A stretch of 64,000 bases of DNA from Chamaelirium japonicum. Its lineage: Eukaryota; Streptophyta; Magnoliopsida; Liliales; Melanthiaceae. Location of the stretch: the NCBI GenBank assembly GCA_947650365.1, contig CANTAL010000104.1:620001-684000 (forward strand), in the 5' to 3' direction. Position 1 is the stretch's first letter; every line of letters begins with the position of its first letter. This document shows, piece after piece, positions 14,501 through 30,377 of the stretch. The position numbers and the translations under genes were made by a program. A model generated the notes under the pieces. The model was not told where the DNA came from. It saw only the letters and a program-made list of their open reading frames with translations, and ran no database searches.

Positions 14501-17500
14501 ACGAATGAATTAGAATGGATCGAACGAATGAATTAGAATGGATCGTACGAATGAATTAGAATGGATCGTACGAATAAATTAAAATGGATACATTCGTCCG
14601 AATCAATTAGAATGGATCATACGAATGAGTAAGAATGGATCGTACGAATGAAATAGAATAGATTGTACAAATGAATTAGAATGGATCGTGCGAATGAATT
14701 AGAATGGATCATATTAATGAATTAGAATGGATCGTACGAATGAATTAGAATGGATATATTCGTGCGAATAAATTAGAATGGATCGTGCGAATCCATTAGA
14801 CTGGATCGTGCGAATGAGTAAGAATGGATCATACGAATGAATTAGAATGGATCGTACGAATTAATTAGAATGAATACATTCGTACGAATGAATTAGAATG
14901 GATTGTATGAATGAATTAGAATGGATCGTACGAATGAATTAGAATGGATCATACGAATTAATTAGAATGGATCATACGAATGAATTAGAATGGATCGTAC
15001 GAATGAATTAGAATGGATCGTACGAATGAACTAGAATGGATCGTACGAATGAACTAGAATGGATACATTCGTGCGAATGAATTAGAATGGATCGTACGAA
15101 TGAATTAGAATGGATCGTACGATTCATTCTAATTCATTCGTACGATCCATTCTAATACATTCGTACGATTCATGATAATTCATTCGCACGATCCATTCTA
15201 ATTCATTCGTACGATCCATTCTTATTCATTCATACGATCCATTCTAATTCATTCGCACAATCCATTCTAATTCATTCATACAATCCATTCTAATTCATTC
15301 GTATGATCCATTCTAACTCATTCGGTGGATCTATTCTAATTCATTCGTACGATCCATTCTAATTCATTCCCACGATCCATTCTAATTTATTCGTACGATC
15401 CATTCTAATTTATTCATATGATCTATTCTAATTCATTCGCACGAATGTAACCATTCTAATTCATTCATACGATTCATTCTAATTCATTCGTATGAGCTAT
15501 TCTAATTCATTCGTACGATCCATTCTAATTCATTCGTACGATCCATTGTAATTCATTCATACAATCCATTTAGATTCATTCGCACAAATGTATTTATTCA
15601 AATTCATTCGTACGATCCAGTCTAATTCATTCGTACGATCCATTCTAATTCATTCGCACGAATATATCCATTCTAATTCTTTCGTACGATGCATTCTAAT
15701 TCATTCGTACGATCCATTCTAATTCATTCATACGATCCATTCTAATTCATTCGTACGATCCATTCTAATTCATTCGCACGAATGTATCCATTCTAATTCA
15801 TTCGTACAATCCATTCTATTTCATTCGTACGATCCATTCTTACTCATTCGTATGATCCATTCTAATTCATTCGTATGATCCACTCTAATTCATTCGTACG
15901 ATCCATTCTAATTCATTCGTACGATCTATTCTAATTCATTCGCACGATCCATTCTAATTCATTCATACGATCCATTCTAATTCATTCATACGATCCATTC
16001 TAATTCATTCCTACAATCCATTCTAATTCATTCGCCCGATCCATTCTAATTCATTTTTACGATCCATTCTATTCGAATGGATCATGCGATCCATTCGAAT
16101 TCATTCTCACGATCCATTCTAATTCATTCATACGATCCATTCTAATTCATTCATACAATGCATTCTAATTCTTTCACACGATCCATTCTAATTCATTTGT
16201 ACGATCCATTCTTATTCATTCGTACAATCCATTCTATTTCATTTGTACGATCCATTCTTGCTCATTCGTATGATCCATTCTAATTCATTCGTACGATCCA
16301 TTCTAATTCATTTGTACGATCCATTCTAATTCATTCGTACAATCCATTCTATTTCATTCATACGATCCATTCTTACTCATTCGTATGATCCATTATAATT
16401 CATTCGCACGAATGTATCCATTCTAGTTCATTCATACGATCCATTCTAATTCATTCGTACGATCCATTCTAATCCATTCGTACGATCCATTCTAATTCAT
16501 TCATACGATCCATTCTAATTCATTCATACAATCCATTCTAATTCTTTCACACGATCCATTCTAATTCATTCGTCGGATCCATTCTAATTCATTCGTACAA
16601 TCTATTCTATTTCATTCGTACGATCCATTCTTACTCATTCGTATGATCCATTCTAATTCATTCGGACGAATGTATCCATTCTAATTTATTCGTACGATCC
16701 ATTCTAATTCATTCGTACGATCCATTCTAATTCATTCGTACGATGCATTCTTATTCATTCGTATGATCCATTCTAATTCATTCGTACGATCCATTCTAAT
16801 TCATTCGTACGATCGATTCTAATTCATTCGCACTATCCATTCTAATTCATTCGTACGATCCATTCTAATTCATTCGTATGATCCATTCTAATTTATTCGT
16901 TCAAATATATCCATTCTAATTCATTCCGTACGATCCATTCTAATTCATTCGTACAATCCATTCTAATTCATTCGTACGATTGTATCCATTCTAATTCATT
17001 CATACGATCCATTCTAATTCATTCGTACGATACATTCTAATTCATTCGTAAGATCCATTCTAATTCATTCGTACGATCCATTCTAATTCATTCGTACGAT
17101 CCATTCTAATTCATTCGCACGAATTTATCCATTCTAGTTCATTCGTACGATCCATTCTAATTCGTTCGTACGATCTATTCTAATTCATTCGCACGATCCA
17201 TTCTAATTCATTCGTACGATCAATTCTAATTCATTCGCACGAATGTATCCATTCTAATTCATTCGTACGATCCATTCTAATTCATTCATATGATCCATTC
17301 TAATTCATTCATTCCACCCATTCTAATTCTTTCACACGATCCATTCTAATTCATTCGTAGGATCCATTCTAATTCATTCGTACAATCTATTCTATTTCAT
17401 TCGTACGATCCATTCTTACTCATTCGTATGATCCATTCTAATTCATTCGGACGAATGTATCCATTCTAATTTATTCGTACGATCCATTCTAATTCATTCG

Positions 17501-17880
17501 TACGATCCATTCTCATTCATTCGTACGATCCATTCTAATTCATTCGTCCGATCCATTCTAATTCATTCGCACGAATGTATCCATTCTAATTCATTCGTAC
17601 GATCCATTCTAATTCATTCGTACGATCCATTCTAATTCATTTGTAAGATCCATTCTAATTCATTCGTACGATCCATTCTAATTCATTAGTACGATCCATT
17701 CGTTCGATCCATTCTAATTCATTCGCACGATCTATTCTAATTCATTCACTCATTTGATCCATTCTAATTCATTCGTACGATCCATTCTAATTCATTCGTC
17801 CGATCCATTCTTACTCATTCGTATGATCAATTCTAATTCATTCGCACGAATGTATCCATTCTAATTCATTCGTACGATCC
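11591..17880. repeat. 23-bp satellite array
   Basis: Blocks: - to about 12370, + to about 14096, - to about 14370, + to about 15118, - to 17880. Junction CCATTATGG lies at 12367-12375 and its reverse complement CCATAATGG at 14367-14375. A perfect 10-bp-stem hairpin is at 16074-16097. The right edge is an abrupt flip at 17880/17881 (GTACGATCC then TGAATTAG) without a palindromic boundary. Confidence 0.95.
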
Positions 17881-20800
17881 TGAATTAGAATGGATCGTAC
17901 GAATGAATTAGAATGGATACCTTTGTGCATATGAATTAGAATGGATCGTACGAATGAATTAGAATGGATACATTCGTGCGAATGAATTAGAATGGATTGT
18001 GCGAATGAATAAGAACAGATCGTGCGAATGAATTAGAATGGATCGTACGAATGAATTAGAATGGATACATTCGTGCGAATGAATTAAAATGGATCGTACG
18101 AATGAATTAGAATGGATCGTGTGAATGAATTAGAATGGATAGTACGAATGAATTAGAATGGATCGTACGAATGAACTAGAATGGTTACATTCGTGCGAAT
18201 GAATTAGAATGGATCGTACGAATGAATTAGAATGGATCTTACGAATGAATTAGAATGGATCGTACGAATAAATTAGAATGGATCGTATGAATGGTTTAGA
18301 ATGGATACATTCGTGCGAATGAATTAGAATGGATCGGACGAGTGAATTAGAATGGATCGTACGAATGAATTAGAATGGATCAAATGAATGAATTAGAATG
18401 GTTATATTCATGATAATGAATTAGAATGGATCGTACGAATGGATTAGAATGGATCGTACGAATGGATTAGAATGGATACATTCGTGCGAATGAATTAGAA
18501 TGGATACATTCGTGCGAATGAATTAGAATGGATCGTACCAATGAGTAAGAATGGATCGTACAAATGAAATAGAATGGTTTGTGCGAATGAATTAGAATGG
18601 ATCGTACGAACGAATTAGAATGGATCGTGTGAAAGAATTAGAATGGATTGTATGAATGAATTAGAATAGATCGCATGAATGCATTACAATGGATCATACG
18701 AATGAATTAGAATGGATCGTACGAATGAATTAGAATGGATCGTACGAATGAATTAGAATGGATACATTCGTGCGAATGAATTAGAATGGATACATTCGTG
18801 CGAAAGAATTAGAATAGATCGTATGATTGAATTAGAATGGATCCTATGAATGAATTAGAATGGATCGTGCGAATGAATTAGAATGGATCGTACGAATGAA
18901 TTATAATGGATCGTGCTAATGAATTAGAATTGATCGAACGAATGAATTAGCATGGATCGTGCTAATGAATTAGAATGGAATGTACGAATGAATTAGAATG
19001 GATCGTGTGAAAGACTTAGAATGGATTGTATGAATGAATTAGAATGGATCGTACGAATGAATTAGAATGGATCGTGTGAAAGAATTAGAATGGATTGTAT
19101 GAATGAATTAGAATAGATTGTATGAACGAATTAGAATGGATCGTACGAAGGAATTAGAATGGATCGTACGAAAGAATTAGAATGGATCGTACGAATGAAT
19201 TAGAATAGATCGTACGAATGAATTAGAATGGATCGTACGAATGAATTAGAATGGATCGTGTGAAAGAATTAGAATGGATCGTACGAATGAATTAGAATCG
19301 ATCGTGCGAATGAATTAGAATGGATCGTACGAATGAATTAGAATGGATCGTGCTAATGAATTAGAATTGATCGAACGAATGAATTAGCATGGATCGTGCA
19401 TTCGTACGATCCATTCTAATTCATTTGTAAGATCCATTCTAATTCATTCGTACGATCCATTCTAATTCATTCGTACGATCCATTCTAATTCATTCGCACG
19501 AATGTATCCATTCTAGTTCATTCGTACGATCCATTCTAATTCATTCGTACGATCCATTCTAATTCATTCATACGATCTATTCTAATTCATTCATACAATC
19601 CATTCTAATTCTTTCACACGATCCATTATAATTCATTTATATGATCCATTCTAATTCATTCGTACGATCCATTCTAATTCATTTGTACGATCCATTCTAA
19701 TTCATTCGTACAATCCATTCTATTTCATTCGTACGATCCATTCATTCGTACGATCCATTCTTACTCATTCGTACGATCCATTCTAATTCATTCGTCCGAT
19801 CCATTCTAATTCATTCGCACGAATATATCCATTCTAATTCATTTGCACGATCCATTCTAATTCATTCCTATGATCTTTTCTAATTCATTCGTACGATCCA
19901 TTCTAATTCATTCTAATTCATTCGTACGATCCATTCTACGATCCATTCATTCATACGATCCATTCTAATTCATATGCACAAAGGTATCCATTCTAATCCA
20001 TTCGTAGGATCCATTCTAATCCATTCGTACGATCCATTCTAATTCATTCGTACGATCCATTCTAATTCATTCGTACGATCCATTCTAATTCCTTCGTACG
20101 ATCCATTCTAATTCATTCGTCCGATCCATTCTAATTCATTCGTTCGATTAATTCTAATTCATTAGCACGATCCATTCTAATTCATTCGTACGATCCATTC
20201 TAATTCATTCGTACGATCCATTCTAATTCATTCGTCTGATCCATTCTAATTCATTCGTTCGATTAATTCTAATTCATTAGCACGATCCATTCTAATTCAT
20301 TCATAGGATCCATTCTAATTCATTCGTACGATCCATTCTAATTCATTCGCACGATCCATTCTAATTCATTCATACAATCCATTCTAATTTATTCGCACGA
20401 TCCATTCTAATTCACTCATACGATCCATTCTAATACATTCATACGATCCATTCTAATTCATTTGCACGAATATATCCATTCTAATTCATTCGTACGATCC
20501 ATTCTAATTCATTCGCTAGAATGTATCCATTATAATTCATTCATACGATTCATTCTAATTCATTCGTATCAGCTATTCTAATTCATTCGTACGATCCATT
20601 CTAATTCATTCGTATGATCCATTGTAATTCATTCATACAATCCATTTAGATTCATTCGCACTAATGTATCCATTCAAATTCATTCATACGATCCATTCTA
20701 ATTCCTTCATACGATCCATTCTAATTCATTCGTACGAATGTATCCATTCTAATTCATTCGTACGATCCATTCAAATTTATTCGTACGATCCATTCTAATT

Positions 20801-23800
20801 CATTCGTAAGATCCATTATAATTCATTCATACGATCCATTCTAATTCATTCGTACGATCCATTCTAATTCATTCGCACGAATGTGTCCATTCTAGTTCAT
20901 TCGTACGATCCATTCTAATTCATTCGTACGATCCATTCTAATTCATTCGCACGATCCATTCTAATTCATTCATACGATCAATTCTAATTCATTCGCACGA
21001 ATGTATCCATTCTAATTCATTCGTACGATCCATTCTAATTCATTCATACGATCCATTCTAATTCATTCATACAATCCATTCTAATTCTTTCACACGATCC
21101 ATTCTAATTCATTTGTAGGATCTATTCTAATTCATTCGTACAATGAGTAAGAATGGATCGTACGAATGAAATAGAATGGATTGTACGAATGATTTAGAAT
21201 GGATACATTCGTGCGAATGAATTAGAATGGATTGTGCGAATGAATTATAATGGATCGTACGAATGAATTAGAATGGATCGTGTGAAAGAATTAGAATGGA
21301 TTGTATGAATGAATTAGAATAGATTGTATGAATGAATTAGAATGGATCGTACGAAGGAATTAGAATGGATCGTACGAATGAATTAGAATGGATCGTACGA
21401 ATGAATTAGAATAGATCATACGAATGAATTAGAATAGATCGTACGAATGAATTAGAATGGATCGTGTGAAAGAATTAGAATGGATCGTACGAATGAATTA
21501 GAATGGATCGTGCGAATGAATTAGAATGGATCCTACGAATGAATTGGAATGGATCGTGCTAATGAATTAGAATTGATCGAACGAATGAATTAGCATGGAT
21601 CGTGCATTCGTACAATCCATTCTAATTCATTCGTAAGATCCATTCTAATTCATTCGTACGATCCATTCTAATTCATTCGTACGATCCATTCTAATTCATT
21701 CGCACAAATATATCCATTCTACTTCATTCGTACGATCCATTCTAATTCATTTGTACGATCCATTCTAATTCATTCGTACGATCCATTCTAATTCATTCGT
21801 AAGATCCATTCTAATTCATTCGTACGATCCATTCTAATTCATTCGTACGATCCATTCTAATTCATTCGCACAATCCATTCTAATTCATTCGTACGATCAA
21901 TTCTAATTCCTTCGTACGATCCATTCTAATTCATTCGTACGATCTATTCTAATTCATTTGTACGATCCATTCTAATTCATTCGTACGATCCATTCTAATT
22001 CCTTCGTACGATCCATTCTAATTCATTCGTACGATGCATTCTAATTCATTCATACAATCCATTCTAATTCTTTCACACGATCCATTCTAATTCATTCGCA
22101 CGATCCATTCTAATTCATTCGTGCAATCCATTCTATTTCATTCGTACGATCCATTCTTACTCATTCGTATGATCCATTCTAATTCATTCACACGAATGTA
22201 TCCATTCGTACGAATGAATTAGAATATATTGTACGAATGAATTAGAATGGATCGTACGAATGAATTAGAATGGATCGTACGAAGGAATTAGAATGGATCG
22301 TACGAATGAATTAGAATAGATCGTACGAATGAATTAGAACGGATCGTACGAAGGAATTAGAATGGATCGTACGAATGAATTAGACTGGATCGTACGAATG
22401 AATTTGAATGGATACATTTGTGCGAATGAATTTAAATGGATTGTATGAATGAATTACAATGGATCGTATGAATGAATTAGAATGGATCGTACGAATGAAT
22501 TAGAATGGATCGTGCAAATGAATTAGCATGAATCGTACGAATGTATTAGAAGGGATCGTACGAATGAATTAGAATGAATCGTACGATCCATTCTAATTCA
22601 ATCGTCCGATCCATTCTAATTCATTCGCATGAATGTATCCATTCTAATTCATTCGTACAATCTATTCTATTTCATTCGTACGATCCATTCTTACTCATTC
22701 GTATGATCCATTCTAATTCATTCGTATGATCCATTCTAATTCATTCGTACGATCCATTCTAATTCATTCGTACGATCCATTCTAATTCATTCGCACGATC
22801 CATTCTTACTCATTCGTATGATCCATTCTAATTCATTCGTATGATCCATTCTAATTCATTCGTACGATCCATTCGTACTATCCGTTCTAATTCACTCATA
22901 CGATCCATTCTAATTCATTCATACGATCCATTCTAATTCATTTGCACAAAGGTATCCATTCTAATTCATTCGCACGATCCATTCTAATTCATTCACACGA
23001 ATGTATCCATTCGTACGAATGAATTAGAATGGATTATACGAATGAATTAGAATGGATCGTACGAAGGAATTATAATGGATCGTACGAATGAATTAGAATG
23101 GATCGTACGAATGAATTTGAATAGATCGTACGAATGAATTAGAATGGATCGTACGAAGGAATTAGAATGGATCGTGCGAATGAATTAGAATGGATCGTAC
23201 GAATGAATTAGAATGGATCGTACGAATGAACTAGAATGGATACATTCGTGCGAATGAATTAGAATGGATCGTACGAATGAATTAGAATGGATCGTACGAA
23301 TGAATTAGAATGGATCGTACGAATGGATTTGAATGGATCATACGAATGAATTAGAATGGATCGTGCGAATGAATTAGAATGGATCGAACGAGTGAATTAG
23401 AATGGATATATTCGAGCGAATGAATTAGAATAGATCGTAGGAATGAATTAGAATGGATCATACGAATGAATTAGAATGGATCGTACGAACAAATTAGAAT
23501 GGATCGTACGAAGGAATTAGAATGGATCATATGAATGAATTAGAATGGATCGTAAGAATGAATTAGAATGGATATATTCGAGCGAATGAATTAGAATGGA
23601 TCGTACGAATGAATTAGAATAGATCATAGGAATGAATTAGAATGCATCATGCAAATGAATTAGAATGGATACATTCGTGCGAATGAATTAGAATGGATCG
23701 TGCGAATGAATTAGAATGGATCGTACGAATGAATTAGAATGGATATATTTGAACGAATAAATTAGAATGGATCATACGAATGAATTAGAACGGATCGTAC

Positions 23801-26740
23801 GAATGAATTAGAATGGATAGTGCGAATGAATTAGAATGGATCGTACGAATGAATTAGAATGGATACATTCGTGCGAATGAATTAGAATGGATCATACGAA
23901 TGAGTAAGAATGGATCGTACGAATGAAATAGAATGGATTATACAAATGAATTAGAATGGATACATTCGTGCGAATGAATTAGAATGGATCGTATGTACGA
24001 ATGAATTAGAATGGATACATTCGTGCGAATGAATTAGAATGGATCGTACGAATGAATTAGAATGGATCGTGCGAATGAATTAGAATGGATCGTACGAATG
24101 AATTAGAATGGATCGTACGAATGAACTAGAATGGATATATTCGAGCGAATGAATTAGAATAGATCGTACGAATGAATTAGAATGGATCGTACGGATGAAT
24201 TAGAATGGATCTTACGAATGAATTAGAATGGATCGTACGAATAAATTAGAATGGATCATATGAATGGTTTAGAATGGATACATTCGTGCGAATGAATTAG
24301 AATGGATCGGACGAATGAATTAGAATGGATCGTACGAATGAATTAGAATGGATCAAATGAATGAATTAGAATGGTTACATTCATGCGAATGAATTAGAAT
24401 GGATCGTACGAATGGATTAGAATGGATCGTACGAATGGATTAGAATGGATACATTCGTGCGAATGAATTAGAATGGATCATACGAATGAGTAAGAATGGA
24501 TCGTACGAATGAAATAGAATGGATTGTACGAATGAATTAGAATGGATCGTGCGAATGAATTTGAATAGATCGTACGAATGAATTAGAATGGATCGTGCTA
24601 ATGAATTAGAATTAATCATACGATTGAAATAGAATGGATTGTACGAATGATTTAGAATGGATCGTACGAATGAATAAGAATGGATCGTACGAATGATTTA
24701 GAATGGATACATTCGTGCGAATGAATTAGAATGGATCATACGAATGAGTAAGAATGGATCATACGAATGAAATAGAATGGATTGTACGAATGAATTAGAA
24801 TGGATTCGTACGAATGAATTAGAATGGATACATTCGTGCGAATGAATTAGAATGGATCGTACCAATGAGTAATAATGGATCGTACGAATGAAATAGAATG
24901 GATTGTGCGAATGAATTAGAATGGATCGTACGAATGAATTAGAATGGATCATGTGAAAGAATTAGAATGGATTGTATGAATGAATTAGAATTAGATCATA
25001 TGAATGAATTAGAATGGATCGTACGAATGAATTAGAATGGATCGTACGAATGAATTAGAATGGATACATTCGTGCGAATGAATTAGAATGGATACATTCG
25101 TGCGAAAGAATTAGAATAGATCGTATGAATGAATTAGAATGGATCCTATGAATGAATTAGAATGGATCGTGCGAATGAATTAGAATGGATCGTACGAATG
25201 AATTAGAATGGATCGTGCTAATGAATTAGAATTGATCGAACGAATGAATTAGCATGGATCGTGCTAATGAATTAGAATGGAACGTACGAATGAATTAGAA
25301 TGGATCGTGTGAAAGAATTAGAATGGATTGTATGAATGAATTAGAATGAATTCGTACGATCCATTCTATTTCATTCGTACGATCTATTCTTAGTCATTCG
25401 TATGATCCATTCTAATTCATTCGGACGAATGTATCCATTCTAATTTATTCGTACGATCCATTCTAATTCATTCGTACGATCCATTCTAATTCATTCGTAC
25501 GATCCATTCGAATTCATTCGTCCGATCCATTCTAATTCATTCGCACGAATGTATCCATTCTAATTCATTCATACGATCCATTCTAATTCATTCGTAAGAT
25601 CCATTCTAATTCATTCGTACGATCCATTCTAATTCATTCGTACGATCCATTCTAATTCATTTGCACGAATGTATCCATTCTAGTTCATTCGTACGATCCA
25701 TTCTAATTCATTCATACAATCCATTCTAATTCATTCGCACGAATGTATCCATTCTAATTCATTCGTACGATCAGTTCTAATTCATTCACAAAATCTATTC
25801 TAATTCATTCATACGATCCATTCTAATTCATTCACACGAATGTATCCATTCTAATTCATTCATACGATCCATTCTAATTCATTCGTACGATCCATTGTAA
25901 TTCACTCATACGATCCATTCTAATACATTCATACGATCCATTCTAATTCATTTGCATGAATATATCCATTCTATTTCATTCGTACGATCCATTCTAATTC
26001 ATTCGTACGATCCATTCTAATTCATTCGTACGATCTATTCTAATTCATTCGTACGATCCATTCTAATTCATTCGTACGATCCATTCTAATTCCTTCGTAC
26101 GATCCATTCTAATTCATTCGTACGATCCATTCTAATTCATTCATACAATCCATTCTAATTCTTTCACACGATCCATTCTAATTCATTCGTACGATCCATT
26201 CTAATTCATTCGTGCAATCCATTCTATTTCATTCGTACGATGCATTCTTACTCATTCGTACGATCCATTCTAATTCATTCACACGAATGTATCCATTCGT
26301 ACGAACGAATTAGAATAGATTGTACGAATGAATTAGAATGGATCGTACGAATGAATTTGAATGGATTGTACGAAGGAATTAGAATGGATCGTACGAATGA
26401 ATTAGAATGGATCGTACGAATGAATTAGAATAGATCGTACGAATGAATTAGAATGGATCGTACGAAGGAATTAGAATGGATCGTACGAATGAATTAGACT
26501 GGATCGTATGAATGAATTTGAATGGATACATTTGTGCGAATGAATCTAAATGGATTGTATGAATGAATTACAATGGATCGTACGAATGAATTAGAATGGA
26601 TCGTACGAATGAAATAGAATAGCTCATATGAATGAATTAGAATGAATCGTATGAATGAATTAGAATGGTTACATTCGTGCGAATGAATTAGAATAGATCG
26701 TACGAATGAATTAGAATGGATCGTACGAATAAATTAGAAT
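17881..26740. repeat. 23-bp satellite array
   Basis: Blocks: + to about 19399, - to about 21142, + to about 21604, - to about 22208, + to about 22572, - to about 23012, + to about 25348, - to about 26300, + onward. Three of the flips (22199-22214, 23004-23019, 26290-26305) share the junction TATCCATTCGTACGAA. The 2.3-kb + block at 23016-25348 is rich in 28-bp variant monomers. Open frames here (for example 24698-24952 on the - strand) only reflect the repeat. Confidence 0.95.
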
Positions 26741-29700
26741 GGATCGTGGGAATGAATTAGAATGGATCGTACGAATGAATTTGAATGGATCCATCGAATG
26801 AGTTAGAATGGATCATACGAATGAATTAGAATGGATTGTACGAATGAATTAGAATGGATTGTGCGAATGAATTAGAATGGATCGTATGAATGAATAAGAA
26901 TGGATCGTACGAATGAATTAGAAATGATCGTGCGAATGAATTAGCATGAATCGTACGAATGTATTAGAATGGATCGTACGAATGAATTAGAATGAATCGT
27001 ACGATCTATTCTAATTCAATCGTCCGATCCATTCTAATTCATTCGCATGAATGTATCCATTCTAATTTATTCGTACAATCCATTCTATTTCATTCATACA
27101 ATCCATTCTTACTCATTCGTATGATCCATTCTAATTCATTCGTATGATCCATTCTAATTCATTCGAACGATCCATTCTAATTCATTCGTACGATCCATTC
27201 TAATTCATTCGCACGATCCATTCTAATTCATTCATACGATCCATTCTAATTCAATCCTACAATCCATTCTAATTCATTAGCCCGATCCATACTAATTCAT
27301 TCATACGATCCATTCTATTCGAATGGATCATGCGATCCATTCGAATTCATTCGCACGATCCATTCTAATTCATTCATACGATCCATTCTAATTCATTCAT
27401 ACAATGCATTCTAATTCTTTCGCACGATCCATTCTAATTCATTCATACGATCCATTCTAATTCATTCGTACGATCCATTCTAATTCACTCATACGATCCA
27501 TTCTAATACATTCATACGATCCATTCTAATTCATTTGCACGAATTTATCCATTCTAATTCATTCGTACGATCCATTCTAATTCCTTCGTACGATCCATTC
27601 TAATTCATTCGTACGATCCATTCTAATTCATTCGTACGATCTATTCTAATTCCTTCGTACGATCCATTCTAATTCATTCATACAATCCATTCTAATTCTT
27701 TCACACGATCCATTCTAATTCATTCGTACGATCCATTCTAATTCATTCGTGCAATCCATTCTATTTCATTCGTACGATCCATTCTTACACATTCGTACGA
27801 TCCATTCTAATTCATTCGTACGATCCATTCTAATTCATTCATACGATCTATTCTAATTCATTCATACAATCCATTCTAATTCTTTCACACGATCCATTCT
27901 AATTCATTCGTACAATCCATTCTAATTCATTCGCACAATCCATTCTATTTCATTCGTACGATCCATTCTTACTCATTGGTACGATCGATTCTAATTCATT
28001 CGCACGAATGTATCCATTCTAATTCATTCGTACGAATCCATTCTAATTCATTCGTACAATCTATTCTATTTCATTCGTACGATCCATTCTTACTCATTCG
28101 TATGATCCATTCTAATTCATTCGGACGAATGTATCCATTCTAATTTATTCGTACGATCCATTCTAATTCAATCGTACGATCCATTCTAATTCATTCGTAC
28201 GATCCATTCTAATTCATTCGTCCGATCCATTCTAATTCATTCGCACGAATGTATCCATTCTAATTCATTCGTACGATCCATTCTAATTCATTTGTACGAT
28301 CCATTCTAATTCATTCGCACGAATGTATCCATTCTAGTTCATTCGTACGATCCATTCTAATTCATTCGTACGATCCATTCTAATTCATTCGCACGATCCA
28401 TTCTAATTCATTCGTACGATCAATTCTAATTCATTCATACGATCCATTCTAATTCATTCGTACGATCCATTCTAATTCATTCGCACAAATGTATCCATTC
28501 TAATTTATTCGTACGATCCATTCTAATTCATTCGCACGATCCATTCTAATTCATTCGTACGATCCATTCCAAGTCTTTCACACGATCCATTCTAATTCAT
28601 TCGTACGATCCATTCTAATTCATTCGCACGATCCATTCTAATTCATTCGTACGATCCATTCTAATTCATTCATACGATCCATTCAAATTCATTCGTACGA
28701 TCCATTCTAATTCATTCGCACAAATGTAACCATTCTAATTCATTCGTACGATCCATTCTAATTCATTCGCACGATCCATTCTAATTCATTCGTACGATCC
28801 ATTCTAATTCATTCGTACGATCCATTCTAATTCATTCGTATGATCCATTCTAATTAATTCTTATGATCCATTCTAATTCATTCGTACGATCTATTCTAAT
28901 TCATTCATACAATCCATTCTAATTCATTCGCACGGATGTATCCATTCTAATTAATTCGTACGATCCATTCAAATTCATTCGTATGATCTATTCTTATTCA
29001 TTCGCACGATCCAGTCTAATTGATTCGCACGATCCATTCTAATTCATTCGCACGAATGTATCCATTCTAATTCATTCGTACGATCCAATCTAATTCATTA
29101 ATATGATCCATTCTAATTCATTCGTACGATCCATTCTGATTCATATGCATAAAGGTATCTATTCTAATTGATTCGCACGAAAGAATTAGAATGGATTGTA
29201 TGAAAGAATTAGAATGGATCGTGCGAATGAATTAGAATAGATCGTACGAAGGAATTAGAATGGATCGTACGAAGGAATTAGAATGGATCGTACGAATGAA
29301 TTAGAATGGATTGTACGAATGAATTAGAATGGATCGTACGAATGAATTAGAATGGATCATACGAATGAATTAGAATGGATCGTACGAATGAATTAGAATG
29401 GATACATTCGTGCGAATGAATTAGAATGGATCGTGCGAATCAATTAGACTGGATCGTGCGAATGAATAAGAATAGATCATACGAATGAATTAGAATGGAT
29501 CGTACGAATTAATTAGAATGGATACATCCGTGCGAATGAATTAGAACGGATTGTATGAATGAATTAGAATGGATCGTACGAATGAATTAGAATGGATCAT
29601 ACGAATTAATTAGAATGGATCATACGAATGAATTAGAATGGATCGTACGAATGAATTAGAATGGATCGTGCGAACGAATTAGAATGGATCGTACGAATGA

Positions 29701-30377
29701 ATTAGAATGGTTACATTTGTGCGAATGAATTAGAATGGATCGTACGAATGAATTAGAATGGATCGTACGAATGAATTAGAATGGATCGTACGAATGAATT
29801 AGAATGGATCGTACGAATGAATTAGAATGGATCGTACGAATTAATTAGAATGGATCGTATGAATGAATTAGAATGGATCGTACGAATGAATTAGAATGGA
29901 TACATTCGTGCGAATGAATTAGAATGGATCGTACGAATGAATTAGAATGGATCGTACGAATGAATTAGAATGGATACATTTGTTCGAATGAATTAGAATG
30001 GATCGTACGAATGAATTAGAATGGATCGTATGAATGAATTAGAATGGATCGTACGAATAAATTAGAATGGATCGTGCGAATGAATTAGAATGGATCGTAC
30101 GAATGAATTAGAATGGATCGTACGAATGAACTAGAATGGATACATTCATGCGAATGAATTAGAATGGATCGTACGAATGAATTATAATGGATCTAACGAA
30201 TGAATTAGAATGGATCGTACGAATGAATTAGAATGTATCGTACGAACGAATTAGAATGGATACATTCGTGCGAATGAATTAGAATGGATCGGACGAATGA
30301 ATTAGAATGGATCGTACGAATGAATTAGAATGGATCGTACGAACGAAATAGAATGGATTGTGCGAATGAATTAGAAT
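26741..30377. repeat. 3,637-bp tandem segmental duplication, copy 1
   Basis: A composite satellite unit with blocks + to 27002, - to about 29178, + to 30377. Landmarks at 26741 (GGATCGTGGG), 27001, 27320 (hairpin), 29181, 29521 and 30341 each recur exactly 3,637 bp later. No indel has therefore accumulated between the copies across the unit. The sequence on either side of the pair does not continue the match. Confidence 0.92.

Noticed and set aside
24698-24952. Open reading frame of 84 codons on the - strand in the satellite (and another at 26240-26428 on +)
   Set aside because: The peptides (IHSNSFVRSI-type) simply translate the repeat. With a 23-bp period every frame meets TAA or TAG every 69 bp unless a monomer is mutated, so occasional longer frames are expected.
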